Shown: one piece after another, positions 1-9,591 of the stretch
How the letters are laid out: each line of letters begins with the position of its first letter
Numbering within the stretch: the first letter of the stretch is position 1
Assembly: GCA_945910005.1 (NCBI GenBank)
Contig: OX246746.1
Location: 35,758,638-35,822,637, forward strand
DNA: 64,000 nt
Reading direction: 5' to 3'
DNA from: Isoperla grammatica
Lineage: Eukaryota; Arthropoda; Insecta; Plecoptera; Perlodidae
Position numbers and translations under genes: made by a program
The notes under the pieces: generated by a model
Seen by the model: the letters and a program-made list of their open reading frames with translations, nothing else
Database searches by the model: none
What the model was told of the DNA's origin: nothing

Positions 1-3000
1 GCTGGGCAGCCGTAGACGAGATGAGGTCTAACGAGCGCTAGGTAAACAGCCCTTTTGGTGCTGGGCTGAGCATGATGCAGGTGTCTAGCAATGAAATATA
101 ATTGTCTGGTGGCTTTGGCTCGTACTACTTCACAATGAGTGTTCCATTTTAGATCACTTGTAACAATTACACCTAGTAGTCTGACACGTTTTTTCTCTGG
201 AATAGGCAAGTTATTGATCAAATAACAACAAGGGAATGGATTCTTGGATCTTGCAAATCGGATAGACATACTCTTTTGGGGGTTAATCTTCATGCCATTA
301 ACTGTACACCAATTGTCAATATTTTTTAAATCAGATTGTAGAGTTTCTGAATCCTCCTTTGTCATAATCTTTCTGTAAATCGTGCAGTCATCAGCAAATT
401 GGCTCATATCCGAAGAAACACATTGAGGCAAATCCATCATAAATATATTAAACAATAACGGACCAAGAACTGACCCTTGAGGTACGCCTGAGGTAACAAG
501 TATTGTACTTGATTCTGTTCCCTGAAACACAACCTTTTGTGATCGATCTGTCAAAAAATGTTCTAACCAAGTGTGTAAGGATCCACGTACACCATAATAG
601 AACAGCTTGCTTAGTAATTTCCTGTGTGGAATCTGGTCAAATGCTTTAGACCAATCTAGCATCACCGCATCCACCTGCTTGCACTTAGGATCTTCCAGGG
701 CACACTGCCAATTGTCGATTACCTTCGTAAGAAGCGTTGAACAAGATCTACCTGGAATGAATCCATGTTGGTTTTCATTAAGAATATTAGCCGTTGTGAT
801 GTGTTTCAGTAGCTCTTGAAATATGATGCGCTCCAATGTTTTGCAAATGATAGAAGTTAATGATATAGGTCGATAGTTCGAGATGTTTTCCTTCATCCCC
901 GATTTGAAAATTGGAATTACATTTGCAATACGCCAGTCAGAAGGTACCACGCCAGTATGCAGAGATAAGTTAAATATGGAGCTTAGAGATGGAGATATGG
1001 AAGCTGCACACATTTTCAGAATCATTGAAGGGATGCCATCCGGCCCTGTGGCTGAATCAACTCTCAGACGTTCCAAGTGTCTTCTTACTGCTCTGTGTGT
1101 GATGTTTAGCGTTGTTATTGGCACTGTATTCTCGTGAAGATTTGGTGATTGGGATGAATCATCAGAAGGGGGAGTGAAATTCTGTTGAAATGTACCATTA
1201 AATGCATCTGCTAACTTTTTTGGGTTCGACTCAAGCAGGCCATTCACCATGAACTGTTGGGGGGCTGATGATCCATTCCTTGAATGAATGTACTTCCACA
1301 TTGCTTTACTATTTTTTGTTGTTAAATTCCATATGTAACGATTGTGCGCATTGCGAATTTCAGTCTTAACCCTGTTTCTGTGTACAGTATACGTGTGCCA
1401 GGCTTGATCATTTCCAGATTTCTTCCATATTTTATGAAGTTTATCTCTCAATTTTAGATTTTTAACAATGTGTTTAGTAATCCACGGTACTCGTTGCTTT
1501 CCTCTGAAGACTGTAGTCGGAACAGATTCATGCACACAGCTCCAGAAGGCTGTTTTCCATTCTAGCCATGACGATTCAATATCATTATAAAAGCGAGTGG
1601 GTAGCCTCTCATCTAGAAGGTCATTCATTAAATCCCAATTTGCTCTTTTGTAGTTGAAACACTTCTTGGAGATTGTTTTGAATTTGGGGGTTTTCTTAGA
1701 CAATTCAACTTTTACAGCCAAATGATCACTGACTCCAGGAATTGTCTGCACATTGTCAATTAATGTAGGGTTATTGCATAATACAAGATCAAGAATTGCA
1801 TTAGTTGCTGCAGTTTGGCGAGTAGGTTCCGTCACAAACTGGTGTAAGAATAGATCATAGAATGAAGTTAAAAATGACTCTGCCAGAATATTTTCGGCTG
1901 TAGGAGGGGTTAAGTTCCACTTCACTGCAATATTGAAATCCCCCAAGAGTAAAACAGCAGAGTATTCATGAAGATGGTCCTGTACCAAATTTAAGGAAGA
2001 TAAAAGCTGGTCATTTATATGTGGTGTAGCATTTGGTGACCGGTATGCAGATCCAATCAAGAAGTCACAACTGTCGATTGTAATGCGAACCCAAACTATT
2101 TCAGCATTAGTTTCAAAACAAGACATGCAAATTGGTTTAAGCTCTGGTCTGGCTGCTATTAGAACTCCACCGCCACCTCCAACATCACGATCTTTTCTGA
2201 AAATGGTGTAACCCGTAGGTAAAACTTCCCCATTACTGATACTATCATTCAGCCACGTTTCACAAATTGTCATGATGTCAGGATTTTGTACACTCAGCCA
2301 CGCTGCTATATCAGGTTGTCTTTTGATATTTTTAAGACTTCGTGCATTAAATGACAATAGCGATAAGTTCATCTTTGAACCTCTTTCATTATGATTAGGC
2401 ACTAGTGGCAAAGGTAAGTTACTTCTATGAAAGAAGGAGTCGTCAAACTGAGGGAGCAAACAACCCCAGCATGACCAGGAAGAAATTTTTATTTTACGAA
2501 AATCAGATGCTTTCATGTTGAGGCAGCTTTTGTGGTAGGAGTGCGAACAGGAACAACACGTTAAAAAGACTTGATTCTTTCGCCCAGCTTGCTTACATAT
2601 ATTACACTTCCTATACACTCCACTGCTGCAAGTTGAGGGACCAGCACTGCTGCAAGTTGAGGAACCAGGTTGCATCTGTTTGTTATTCCCAGTTACTGGG
2701 CCTGGATTTGTTTCAATGTCACCACACAATGCAAGAATAATAGCAAATATAGCCATGCGAGACTTTGGCAGCCTCAATGCACCACGAGACGCAACATTTC
2801 TGTGGCACCTACTCCGTACTCGGCTTACACTCACATACCTGTTGGCAATTGCACTTGTACAAAGTGTTTGACTAGATATTCTGCATCTAGTCGATACCAT
2901 TAAACTTTCCCATGTATCACGACGCAGCACTCTAATGAGAACATCTCCATCATTTAACTGGCTTTGAAAATTTGCTCGTACCATACGATGTATTAAAAGT

Positions 3001-3047
3001 ATTGTTATAAAAATACGAAGTACACGAATAAGTTTGGAGCTCAACAT
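1..3047 (-). CDS. CR1-like non-LTR retrotransposon polyprotein (2A, PHD, endonuclease, RT), C-terminus off window
   Basis: Read leftwards from the ATG at 3047, this frame appears open to the window edge (about 1015 codons). I read it directly at 1-104, 384-398, 468-491, 1680-1739, 1923-1943, 2250-2267 and 2400-3089. The rest is inferred because no closed minus-strand ORF is reported there. An in-frame stop precedes the ATG at 3087-3089. Domains in order: a basic and hydrophobic N-terminus; a 2A-type motif GDIETNPGP at residues ~109-117; a C4HC3 PHD-type finger (C148, C151, C164, C167, H172, C175, C193, C196); an AP-type endonuclease from ~226 (FNARS, CETW with E263, GDFN with D370, SDH at 440-442); and a reverse transcriptase with SGVPQGSVLGPLLFN and the catalytic FADD (D886, D887). 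The last visible residues, LVRPHLVYGCP, are typical of the RT C-terminal region, so roughly the last hundred residues and the 3' UTR are missing. Known for the family: endonuclease plus RT perform target-primed reverse transcription. CR1 is the best-fitting clade, but this is from motif order, not a tree. Confidence 0.93.
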   Translation of the reverse strand, partial: MLSSKLIRVLRIFITILLIHRMVRANFQSQLNDGDVLIRVLRRDTWESLMVSTRCRISSQTLCTSAIANRYVSVSRVRSRCHRNVASRGALRLPKSRMAIFAIILALCGDIETNPGPVTGNNKQMQPGSSTCSSAGPSTCSSGVYRKCNICKQAGRKNQVFLTCCSCSHSYHKSCLNMKASDFRKIKISSWSCWGCLLPQFDDSFFHRSNLPLPLVPNHNERGSKMNLSLLSFNARSLKNIKRQPDIAAWLSVQNPDIMTICETWLNDSISNGEVLPTGYTIFRKDRDVGGGGGVLIAARPELKPICMSCFETNAEIVWVRITIDSCDFLIGSAYRSPNATPHINDQLLSSLNLVQDHLHEYSAVLLLGDFNIAVKWNLTPPTAENILAESFLTSFYDLFLHQFVTEPTRQTAATNAILDLVLCNNPTLIDNVQTIPGVSDHLAVKVELSKKTPKFKTISKKCFNYKRANWDLMNDLLDERLPTRFYNDIESSWLEWKTAFWSCVHESVPTTVFRGKQRVPWITKHIVKNLKLRDKLHKIWKKSGNDQAWHTYTVHRNRVKTEIRNAHNRYIWNLTTKNSKAMWKYIHSRNGSSAPQQFMVNGLLESNPKKLADAFNGTFQQNFTPPSDDSSQSPNLHENTVPITTLNITHRAVRRHLERLRVDSATGPDGIPSMILKMCAASISPSLSSIFNLSLHTGVVPSDWRIANVIPIFKSGMKENISNYRPISLTSIICKTLERIIFQELLKHITTANILNENQHGFIPGRSCSTLLTKVIDNWQCALEDPKCKQVDAVMLDWSKAFDQIPHRKLLSKLFYYGVRGSLHTWLEHFLTDRSQKVVFQGTESSTILVTSGVPQGSVLGPLLFNIFMMDLPQCVSSDMSQFADDCTIYRKIMTKEDSETLQSDLKNIDNWCTVNGMKINPQKSMSIRFARSKNPFPCCYLINNLPIPEKKRVRLLGVIVTSDLKWNTHCEVVRAKATRQLYFIARHLHHAQPSTKRAVYLALVRPHLVYGCP
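2697..2732 (-). other. 2A-type ribosome-skipping peptide motif inside the retrotransposon ORF
   Basis: The minus-strand codons read LALCGDIETNPGP and match the D-[VI]-E-x-N-P-G-P consensus of 2A peptides exactly, with the expected small/hydrophobic run before it. In known 2A sequences the ribosome fails to join the Gly and Pro (here residues ~116 and 117) and continues. That would release an N-terminal product of ~116 residues and a separate PHD-endonuclease-RT product. N-terminal 2A sequences are established in some CR1-clade elements of sea urchin, amphioxus and molluscs. Activity of this copy is inferred. Confidence 0.9.
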
Positions 3048-4387
3048 TTTTCCGTCACGCGTAATCACTCTGTCACACAATCTTTTTTAAATTTGTTACA
3101 TGCTGTGATCCATACACAGACATCTTATAAGCCGTGACCTCTATGAAGTGGCATCTCTTTAAAAAGAACTTGAATGCCCATCTGTATCCATGAGCACGGG
3201 TTTACGTGCAAATTTGTTGTTTATCAAAAATTCAAAACTTAAAAGTAATATAAAAACTTTTCAACAAGTATTACTCACCAAATAACAACACCGCTGATAC
3301 AGATATAATTAACAATCAATTTGATACCAAAACTATCAAAAACTTTAACTTCAAAACACATAAAAACTAAATTATAACCGGAGCACAAACAAAACCTTGT
3401 TTCCCCTGTTGTTGGGGTCACTACGGTACTTGTGGCAACACAACGTCCGCCTTTTTATCATCAATTCGTTCACGCCCGTGTCATGTTATATGCGTTCAAA
3501 GCTGAACATTTCCTCTGAGACTCCCAACAATTGGCATGGCAAAAGAAATACTTTGACACACAAAAGTTTTGTTATTCAATTGTGTTTCCAAAATAAGAAG
3601 AGTCTCGGTTAAAAAACTTTGTTGTGGAAACATTTCTTGGCGATATCAATAACTGAATGGCTGAACTGAAAACCATATTGTATTCCAGCATGCGTCGATT
3701 TATTATAAGGACGTATCAACCCGTTTCATTCGTCATCACAGAAAACACATTCCCAGAAAGGGTCTTCTTAGCTTGTCAGATCCTTACAAGTTGTTAGTAA
3801 CTTATATTACACGGACCACGATCTCTCAGACGAGCCCGTTCTTATCATCAAGTCGTAACTTTGTTTCAAACTTTACACTAACAATAACGGTATTTAAAAG
3901 TTTTACCCCCAGAACGAGCATTTTCGATTCCAGATGATAAAACAGACACAAGTTTATTGAGAGGATCGAAGCACACGGGAAACACGAAGCGCTAAATGCT
4001 GAAATTGCAGTTTGTAGACGAGTATGTCTTGATGGGAATACAGTGAGTGACCTAATTCAATTGCAACTCAAGCCTGTCTCTTTGGATGCTGATGTAGCCG
4101 GATGATGGATGGTGATGAAAAGAAGAAAACGATTTCCACACTTTTAGCCAAGATGAAACTAGAAACTACGTCATACATGTCCATTGTTCTAACGAGGGTC
4201 TTATTTCTTCCAGCTTCGCCTACACAGATGCATTACAACATATAGGCTACTGCACTGTCTTGACTAGTGGGTTTAAAACAGTGGTCCGCGGGCTAATATG
4301 TGCAACTTCACTGCAACAATTCATCGACACAAAATACAACGTTACAATAAAACTAACAACATAAATGCACCAAGCATCAACAGCCCC
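3048..4387. other. No gene seen; may include the retrotransposon 5' UTR
   Basis: AT-rich DNA upstream of the retrotransposon start codon. Part is probably the element's 5' UTR, but I cannot place its 5' end or a target-site duplication. Small ORFs here have no recognisable domain or codon signature. Confidence 0.5.
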
Positions 4388-4390
4388 TAA

Positions 4391-4901
4391 AGGCGGTTTC
4401 ACACAAAAACATAAGACATAAGATTTAAGGTTTAACGCATAGTCGTAAATCGTAATGATGGATCATAGAAAACACGTACTAGCATTCACACAAATGCACT
4501 AGTTTTAAGACATAGTTTTAACGCATAATTTTCTGTTTTAAGGCATAAGAAAGTTGAACAATGTTCAACTTTATGCTTAAACCTTAAAACAACGCACGAA
4601 AAACTTGAGTCAAAGAAGCATCTACTTTAATAGGTTATGACTACCACAGTCATGTAGGGGCCTACGTCACCGAATAATAATAATAATATATATATAATAA
4701 TATATAATAATATATATATAATATATATATATAGAATAATTATGCAGTACAGTATTCGGCCGCAACCTCCAAAGAACTTCAACGAGTGCCATGCCTTCTC
4801 ATAAACTCTTTGTGCTTACGTTTCTATGTGTACCAGCACCCCTTAAGTACTATGCGTTAAACCTTAAATCTTATGTCTTCTATTTTTGTGTGAAACCGCC
4901 T
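4391..4901. mobile_element. PIF/Harbinger-type MITE (511 bp) with 53-bp terminal inverted repeats
   Basis: The ends are inverted repeats of about 53 bp (4391-4443 and 4849-4901) starting AGGCGGTTTCACACAAAAA, with only a few mismatches. They are flanked by TAA at 4388-4390 and 4902-4904. A 3-bp TWA target duplication is characteristic of PIF/Harbinger (Tourist-like) elements. There is no coding capacity. The interior holds a second palindrome centred near 4562 (AAGTTGAACAATGTTCAACTT type) and an AT/TAA microsatellite at ~4676-4732. Confidence 0.85.
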
Positions 4902-5112
4902 TAACTAGCCATAAATACCGCCATCCTACATCGGTAATACCATTGAATTGGTTGGAAACTCAATGGTAATACCATAAAAAATATCTCATTTCTTACACCT
5001 TTTGAAAACCGACCATCAAGATTATAAATATAGACAAGTGACAGAAGACAGAGGAATGCACAGATAGATAAATGTGTAATATATTCGGATAATATCAGAC
5101 AATACTGCGGGA

Positions 5113-7247
5113 CAGTAACGTAACCAAAATGACGGGGCCCGTAAGGTTGGATTTTTGGGCCCCCACTTTTTAAGGGTGGAAAACTAAAATTTAATACTTA
5201 AGGAAAATAATCATTTCTGGCAGCAGATTATACTTTCATTTGTCACGTTGTCTGTTAGTTGTGTAATATAAGATTGTATCTTTTGCTACTCTGAATCTGA
5301 GAAATCTGTGAATACGTTCTTATAAAAAAATTTACCAAACATTGGTGGTTGTCGAGGGGGCCCCCAGGTCGCAGGGCCCGTAAGCACCGCATATCTTGCA
5401 CTATAGGGAGCTACGCCACTGTGTCGAGGTTTGTCGAGGGGGGGGGGGGGTTGTCGAGGGGGCCCCCAGGTCGCGGGGCCCGTAAGCACCGCATATCTTG
5501 CACTGTAGGGAGCTACGCCACTGTGTCGAGGTTTGTCGAGGGGGGGGGGGGGGTTGTCGAGGGGGCCCCCAGGTCGCAGGGCCCGTAAGCACCGCATATC
5601 TTGCACTATAGGGAGCTACGCCACTGTGTCGAGGTTTGTCGAGGGGGGGGGGGGGTTGTCGAGGGGGCCCCCAGGTCGCGGGGCCCGTAAGCACCGCATA
5701 TCTTGCACTGTAGGGAGCTACGCCACTGTGTCGAGGTTTGTCGAGGGGGGGGGGGGGGTTGTCGAGGGGGCCCCCAGGTCGCGGGGCCCGTAAGCACCGC
5801 ATACCTTGCACTGTAGGGAGCTACGCCACTGTGTCGAGGGGGGGGGGGTTTGTCGAGGGGGGGGGTTGTCGAGGGGGCCCCCAGGTCGCGGGGCCTGTAA
5901 GCACCGCATACCTTGCACTGTAGGGAGCTACGCCACTGTGTCGAGGTTTGTCGAGGGGGGGGGGGTTGTCGAGGGGGCCCCCAGGTCGCGGGGCCTGTAA
6001 GCACCGCATACCTTGCACTGTAGGGAGCTACGCCACTGTGTCGAGGGGGGGGGGGTTTGTCGAGGGGGGGGGTTGTCGAGGGGGCCCTCAGGTCGCGAGG
6101 CCTGTAAGCACCGCATACCTTGCACTGTAGGGAGCTACGCCACTGTGTCGAGGTTTGACGAGGGGGGGGGGGTTGTCGAGGGGGCCCTCAGGTCGCGAGG
6201 CCTGTAAGCACCGCATACCTTGCACTGTAGGGAGCTACGCCACTGTGTCGAGGTTTGTCGAGGGGGGGGGTTGTCGAGGGGGCCCCCAGGTCGCGGGGCC
6301 CGTAAGCACCGCATACCTTGCACTGTAGGGAGCTACGCCACTGTGTCGAGGTTTGTCGAGGGGGGGGGGGGGGTTGTCGAGGGGGCCCCCAGGTCGCGGG
6401 GCCTGTAAGCACCGCATACCTTGCACTATAGGGAGCTACGCCACTGTGTCGAGGTTTGTCGAGGGGGGGGGGGTTGTCGAGGGGGCCCCCAGGTCGCGGG
6501 GCCCGTAAGCACCGCATACCTTGCACTGTAGGGAGCTACGCCACTGTGTCGAGGTTTGTCGAGGGGGCCCCCAGGTCGCGGGGCCTGTAAGCACCGCATA
6601 CCTTACACTGTAGGGAGCTACGCCACTGTGTCGAGGTTTGTCGAGGGGGGGGGGGGTTGTCGAGGGGGCCCCCAGGTCGCGGGGCCTGTAAGCACCGCAT
6701 ACCTTACACTGTAGGGAGCTACGCCACTGTGTCGAGGTTTGTCGAGGGGGGGGGGGGGTTGTCGAGGGGGCCCCCAGGTCGCGGGGCCTGTAAGCACCGC
6801 ATACCTTGCACTGTAGGGAGCTACGCCACTGTGTCGAGGTTTGTCGAGGGGGGGGGGGGTTGTCGAGGGGGCCCCCAGGTCGCGGGGCCTGTAAGCACCG
6901 CATACCTTGCACTATAGGGAGCTACGCCACTGTGTCGAGGTTTGTCGAGGGGGGGGGGGGGGGGTTGTCGAGGGGGCCCCCAGGTCGCGGGGCCTGTAAG
7001 CACCACATACCTTGCACTGTAGGGAGCTACGCCACTGTGTCGAGGTTTGTCGAGGGGGGGGGGGGGTTGTCGAGGGGGCCCCCAGGTCGCGGGGCCTGTA
7101 AGCACCGCATACCTTGCACTGTAGGGAGCTACGCCACTGTGTCGAGGTTTGTCGAGGGGGGGGGGGGGGGGGGGTTGTCGAGGGGGCCCCCAGGTCGCGG
7201 GGCCTGTAAGCACCGCATACCTTGCACTATAGGGAGCTACGCCACTG
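5113..7247. mobile_element. Non-autonomous hAT-like element, copy 1, packed with ~102-bp tandem repeats
   Basis: This is homologous, in opposite orientation, to the element at 52303-53759. The left end CAGTAACGTAA is a mutated form of the terminus CAGTGGCGTAA. The right end at 7247 is GGAGCTACGCCACTG. A unique segment of ~230 bp (5113-5340) is followed by about 19 tandem units. The 8-bp flanks (CTGCGGGA, CTGAGATA) agree at only 5 of 8 positions, so the target duplication is decayed or wrongly placed. No transposase is encoded. Assignment to hAT rests on the CAG-type terminus and on the clean 8-bp duplication of the other copy. Confidence 0.85.
5341..7247 (+). repeat. ~102-bp tandem repeat array (about 19 units) inside the hAT-like element
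   Basis: Each unit contains, in order, GGGCCCCCAGGTCGC, GTAAGCACCGCATA, GGGAGCTACGCCACTG, TGTCGAGGTTTGTCGAG and an uninterrupted G run of roughly 8-18, then TTGTCGAGG. Length changes come mainly from the G run. One unit (near 6540-6560) lacks the run, and others carry an extra GGGTTTGTCGAGGGG block (5838, 6049). GCTACGCCACTG is the element's own terminus, so every unit carries a transposon end. ORFs on both strands are low-complexity shadows. Confidence 0.93.
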
Positions 7248-8204
7248 CTGAGATATATTATACTGTATTGCAACTGTTTTATTCATAGACCTCACCCAAT
7301 AGCAAACAATTACTATGTTTACATGCAGTTTTGAAATAGTGTTGACCAATTTCATGACCTGTATACATGAGACAGGTCTGTAAATGTTTGTGGTACATGT
7401 TCTACAATATGTGAAAGGTATAATAGCTCAATAACAAACAAAAACTATAAATTAGAAGTCAACTTGTACCAGCAATTATAGCCGAATGAGCTAAGCCTAT
7501 ATGCATAACATGTTGAACGGCTTGGTAGGAGTATAGTGAACACATACACTTTTCAAATCTCAACCGTATGGGAAATGGGTTTAACTTCAATCGACCTAAA
7601 CCCAGTTTTAAGACGTATTCAAAGACTTTTTAACACTCCAAACAGGTTTGAAATTGATTTCAAATCTGCATATGAACGTATAAAACATATTTTCAATTCG
7701 GTATCCAGACATAACAAATTCTACCCACCGTATTTCCCCCATGTTTTGATACAAAACAGACCTTTCCAAAAAAGTTGACTTGTAACTGCAAAAGTTGCGT
7801 GAAAGTATTTACTTATAAATAGCTGCATTTAACACAGAAATGATTTAGAATGTTCGGTTCTGAAACTAATTGAACACAGATCGCTTGATGACTGCATGTT
7901 ATTTCGAGTAGCCAGCCCCTCAAGTCTTGGCGCAGTGCTCGGGTATAGATAGGCCCACTCCACAGCCGCCTTAATCAAACCGCTTCTTGGCAGAACTCAT
8001 TAGCATATGGATGTGATGCCGCGAGAACAGCTCGCAAGATTGCACACTAAATTGAAAATCTCAATCATTCGTTTTCTTTTTATTTCCTTCCTCCAACGCA
8101 GTCTGTAGTCTGTTCACTTTCGACTGGGAAAATATACTTCACGATTGGATAATCGTTGCGTTGTTATGATAAACTATGTGTAGGGGTGAAGTTGGGCCTG
8201 GGCT
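7248..8204. other. No gene seen between the hAT element and the 42-bp minisatellite
   Basis: Anonymous AT-rich sequence. An 80-codon ORF at 7536-7778 has no recognisable domain and I do not call it. Confidence 0.5.
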
Positions 8205-9591
8205 GTGCCTACCCCGCCCAGGTTCATAGCCTGGGTGGAGCCTAGACGCCGCCCAGGCACACGGAGCATAGCCTGGGTGGAGCCTAGACGCCGCCCAGGC
8301 ACAGGGTGCATAGCCTGGGTGGAGCCTAGACGCCGCCCAGGCACAGGGTGCATAGCCTGGGTGGGGCCTAGACGCCGCCCAGGCACAGGGTGCACAGCCT
8401 GGGTGGAGCCTAGACGCCGCCCAGGCACAGGGAGCATAGCCTGGGTGGGGCCTAGACGCCGCCCAGGCACAGGGTGCATAGCCTGGGTGGAGCCTAGACG
8501 CCACCCAGGCACAGGGTGCATAGCCTGGGTGGGGCCTAGACGCCGCCCAGGCACAGGGTGCATAGCCTGGGTGGAGCCTAGACCCGCCCAGGCACAGGGT
8601 GCACAGCCTGGGTGGAGCCTAGACGCCGCCCAGGCACAGGGAGCACAGCCTGGGTGGAGCCTAGACGCCGCCCAGGCATAGGGTGCACAGCCTGGGTGGA
8701 GCCTAGACGCCGCCCAGGCACAGGGAGCATAGCCTGGGTGGAGCCTAGACCCGCCCAGGCACAGGGAGCATAGCCTGGGTGGAGCCTAGACGCCGCCCAG
8801 GCACAGGGAGCACAGCCTGGGTGGAGCCTAGACGCCGCCCAGGCACAGGGAGCATAGCCTGGGTGGAGCCTAGACGCCGCCCAGGCACAGGGTGCACAGC
8901 CTGGGTGGGGCCTAGACGCCGCCCAGGCACAGGGTGCACAGCCTGGGTGGGGCCTAGACGCCGCCCAGGCACAGGGAGCACAGCCTGGGTGGAGCCTAGA
9001 CGCCGCCCAGGCACAGGGAGCATAGCCTGGGTGGAGCCTAGACCCGCCCAGGCGCAGGGTGCACAGCCTGGGTGGAGCCTAGACGCCGCCCAGGCACAGG
9101 GAGCACAGCCTGGGTGGAGCCTAGACGCCGCCCAGGCACAGGGAGCATAGCCTGGGTGGAGCCTAGACGCCGCCCAGGCACAGGGAGCACAGCCTGGGTG
9201 GAGCCTAGACGCCGCCCAGGCACAGGGAGCATAGCCTGGGTGGAGCCTAGACGCCGCCCAGGCACAGGGTGCACAGCCTGGGTGGAGCCTAGACGCCGCC
9301 CAGGCACAGGGTGCATAGCCTGGGTGGAGCCTAGACGCCGCCCAGGCACAGGGTGCATAGCCTGGGTGGAGCCTAGACGCCGCCCAGGCACAGGGTGCAC
9401 AGCCTGGGTGGAGCCTAGACGCCGCCCAGGCACAGGGTGCACAGCCTGGGTGGAGCCTAGACGCCGCCCAGGCACAGGGTGCACAGCCTGGGTGGGGCCT
9501 AGACGCCGCCCAGGCACAGGGTGCATAGCCTGGGTGGAGCCTAGACGCCGCCCAGGCACAGGGTGCACAGCCTGGGTGGAGCCTAGACACG
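8205..9591. repeat. 42-bp GC-rich minisatellite (~33 units), each unit a hairpin
   Basis: The unit is GCCTGGGTGG - AGCCTAGACG - CCGCCCAGGC - ACAGGG(T/A)GCA(T/C)A. The first and third blocks are inverted complements (10 bp, one G-T), so each unit can fold on itself. Variation is mostly A/G at the GTGGAG/GTGGGG site, T/A in GGTGCA/GGAGCA and C/T in GCACA/GCATA. Several units carry a 1-bp deletion (AGACCCGCC). Because 42 is a multiple of 3, long ORFs occur in many frames without being genes. Confidence 0.95.

Noticed and set aside
607..2903. Plus-strand ORFs over the retrotransposon
   Set aside because: Antisense shadows of the long minus-strand reverse-transcriptase frame.
5286..7288. Pro/Gly-rich ORFs on both strands
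   Set aside because: Low-complexity readings of the hAT-internal repeat. The same ORFs recur at 52283-53584.
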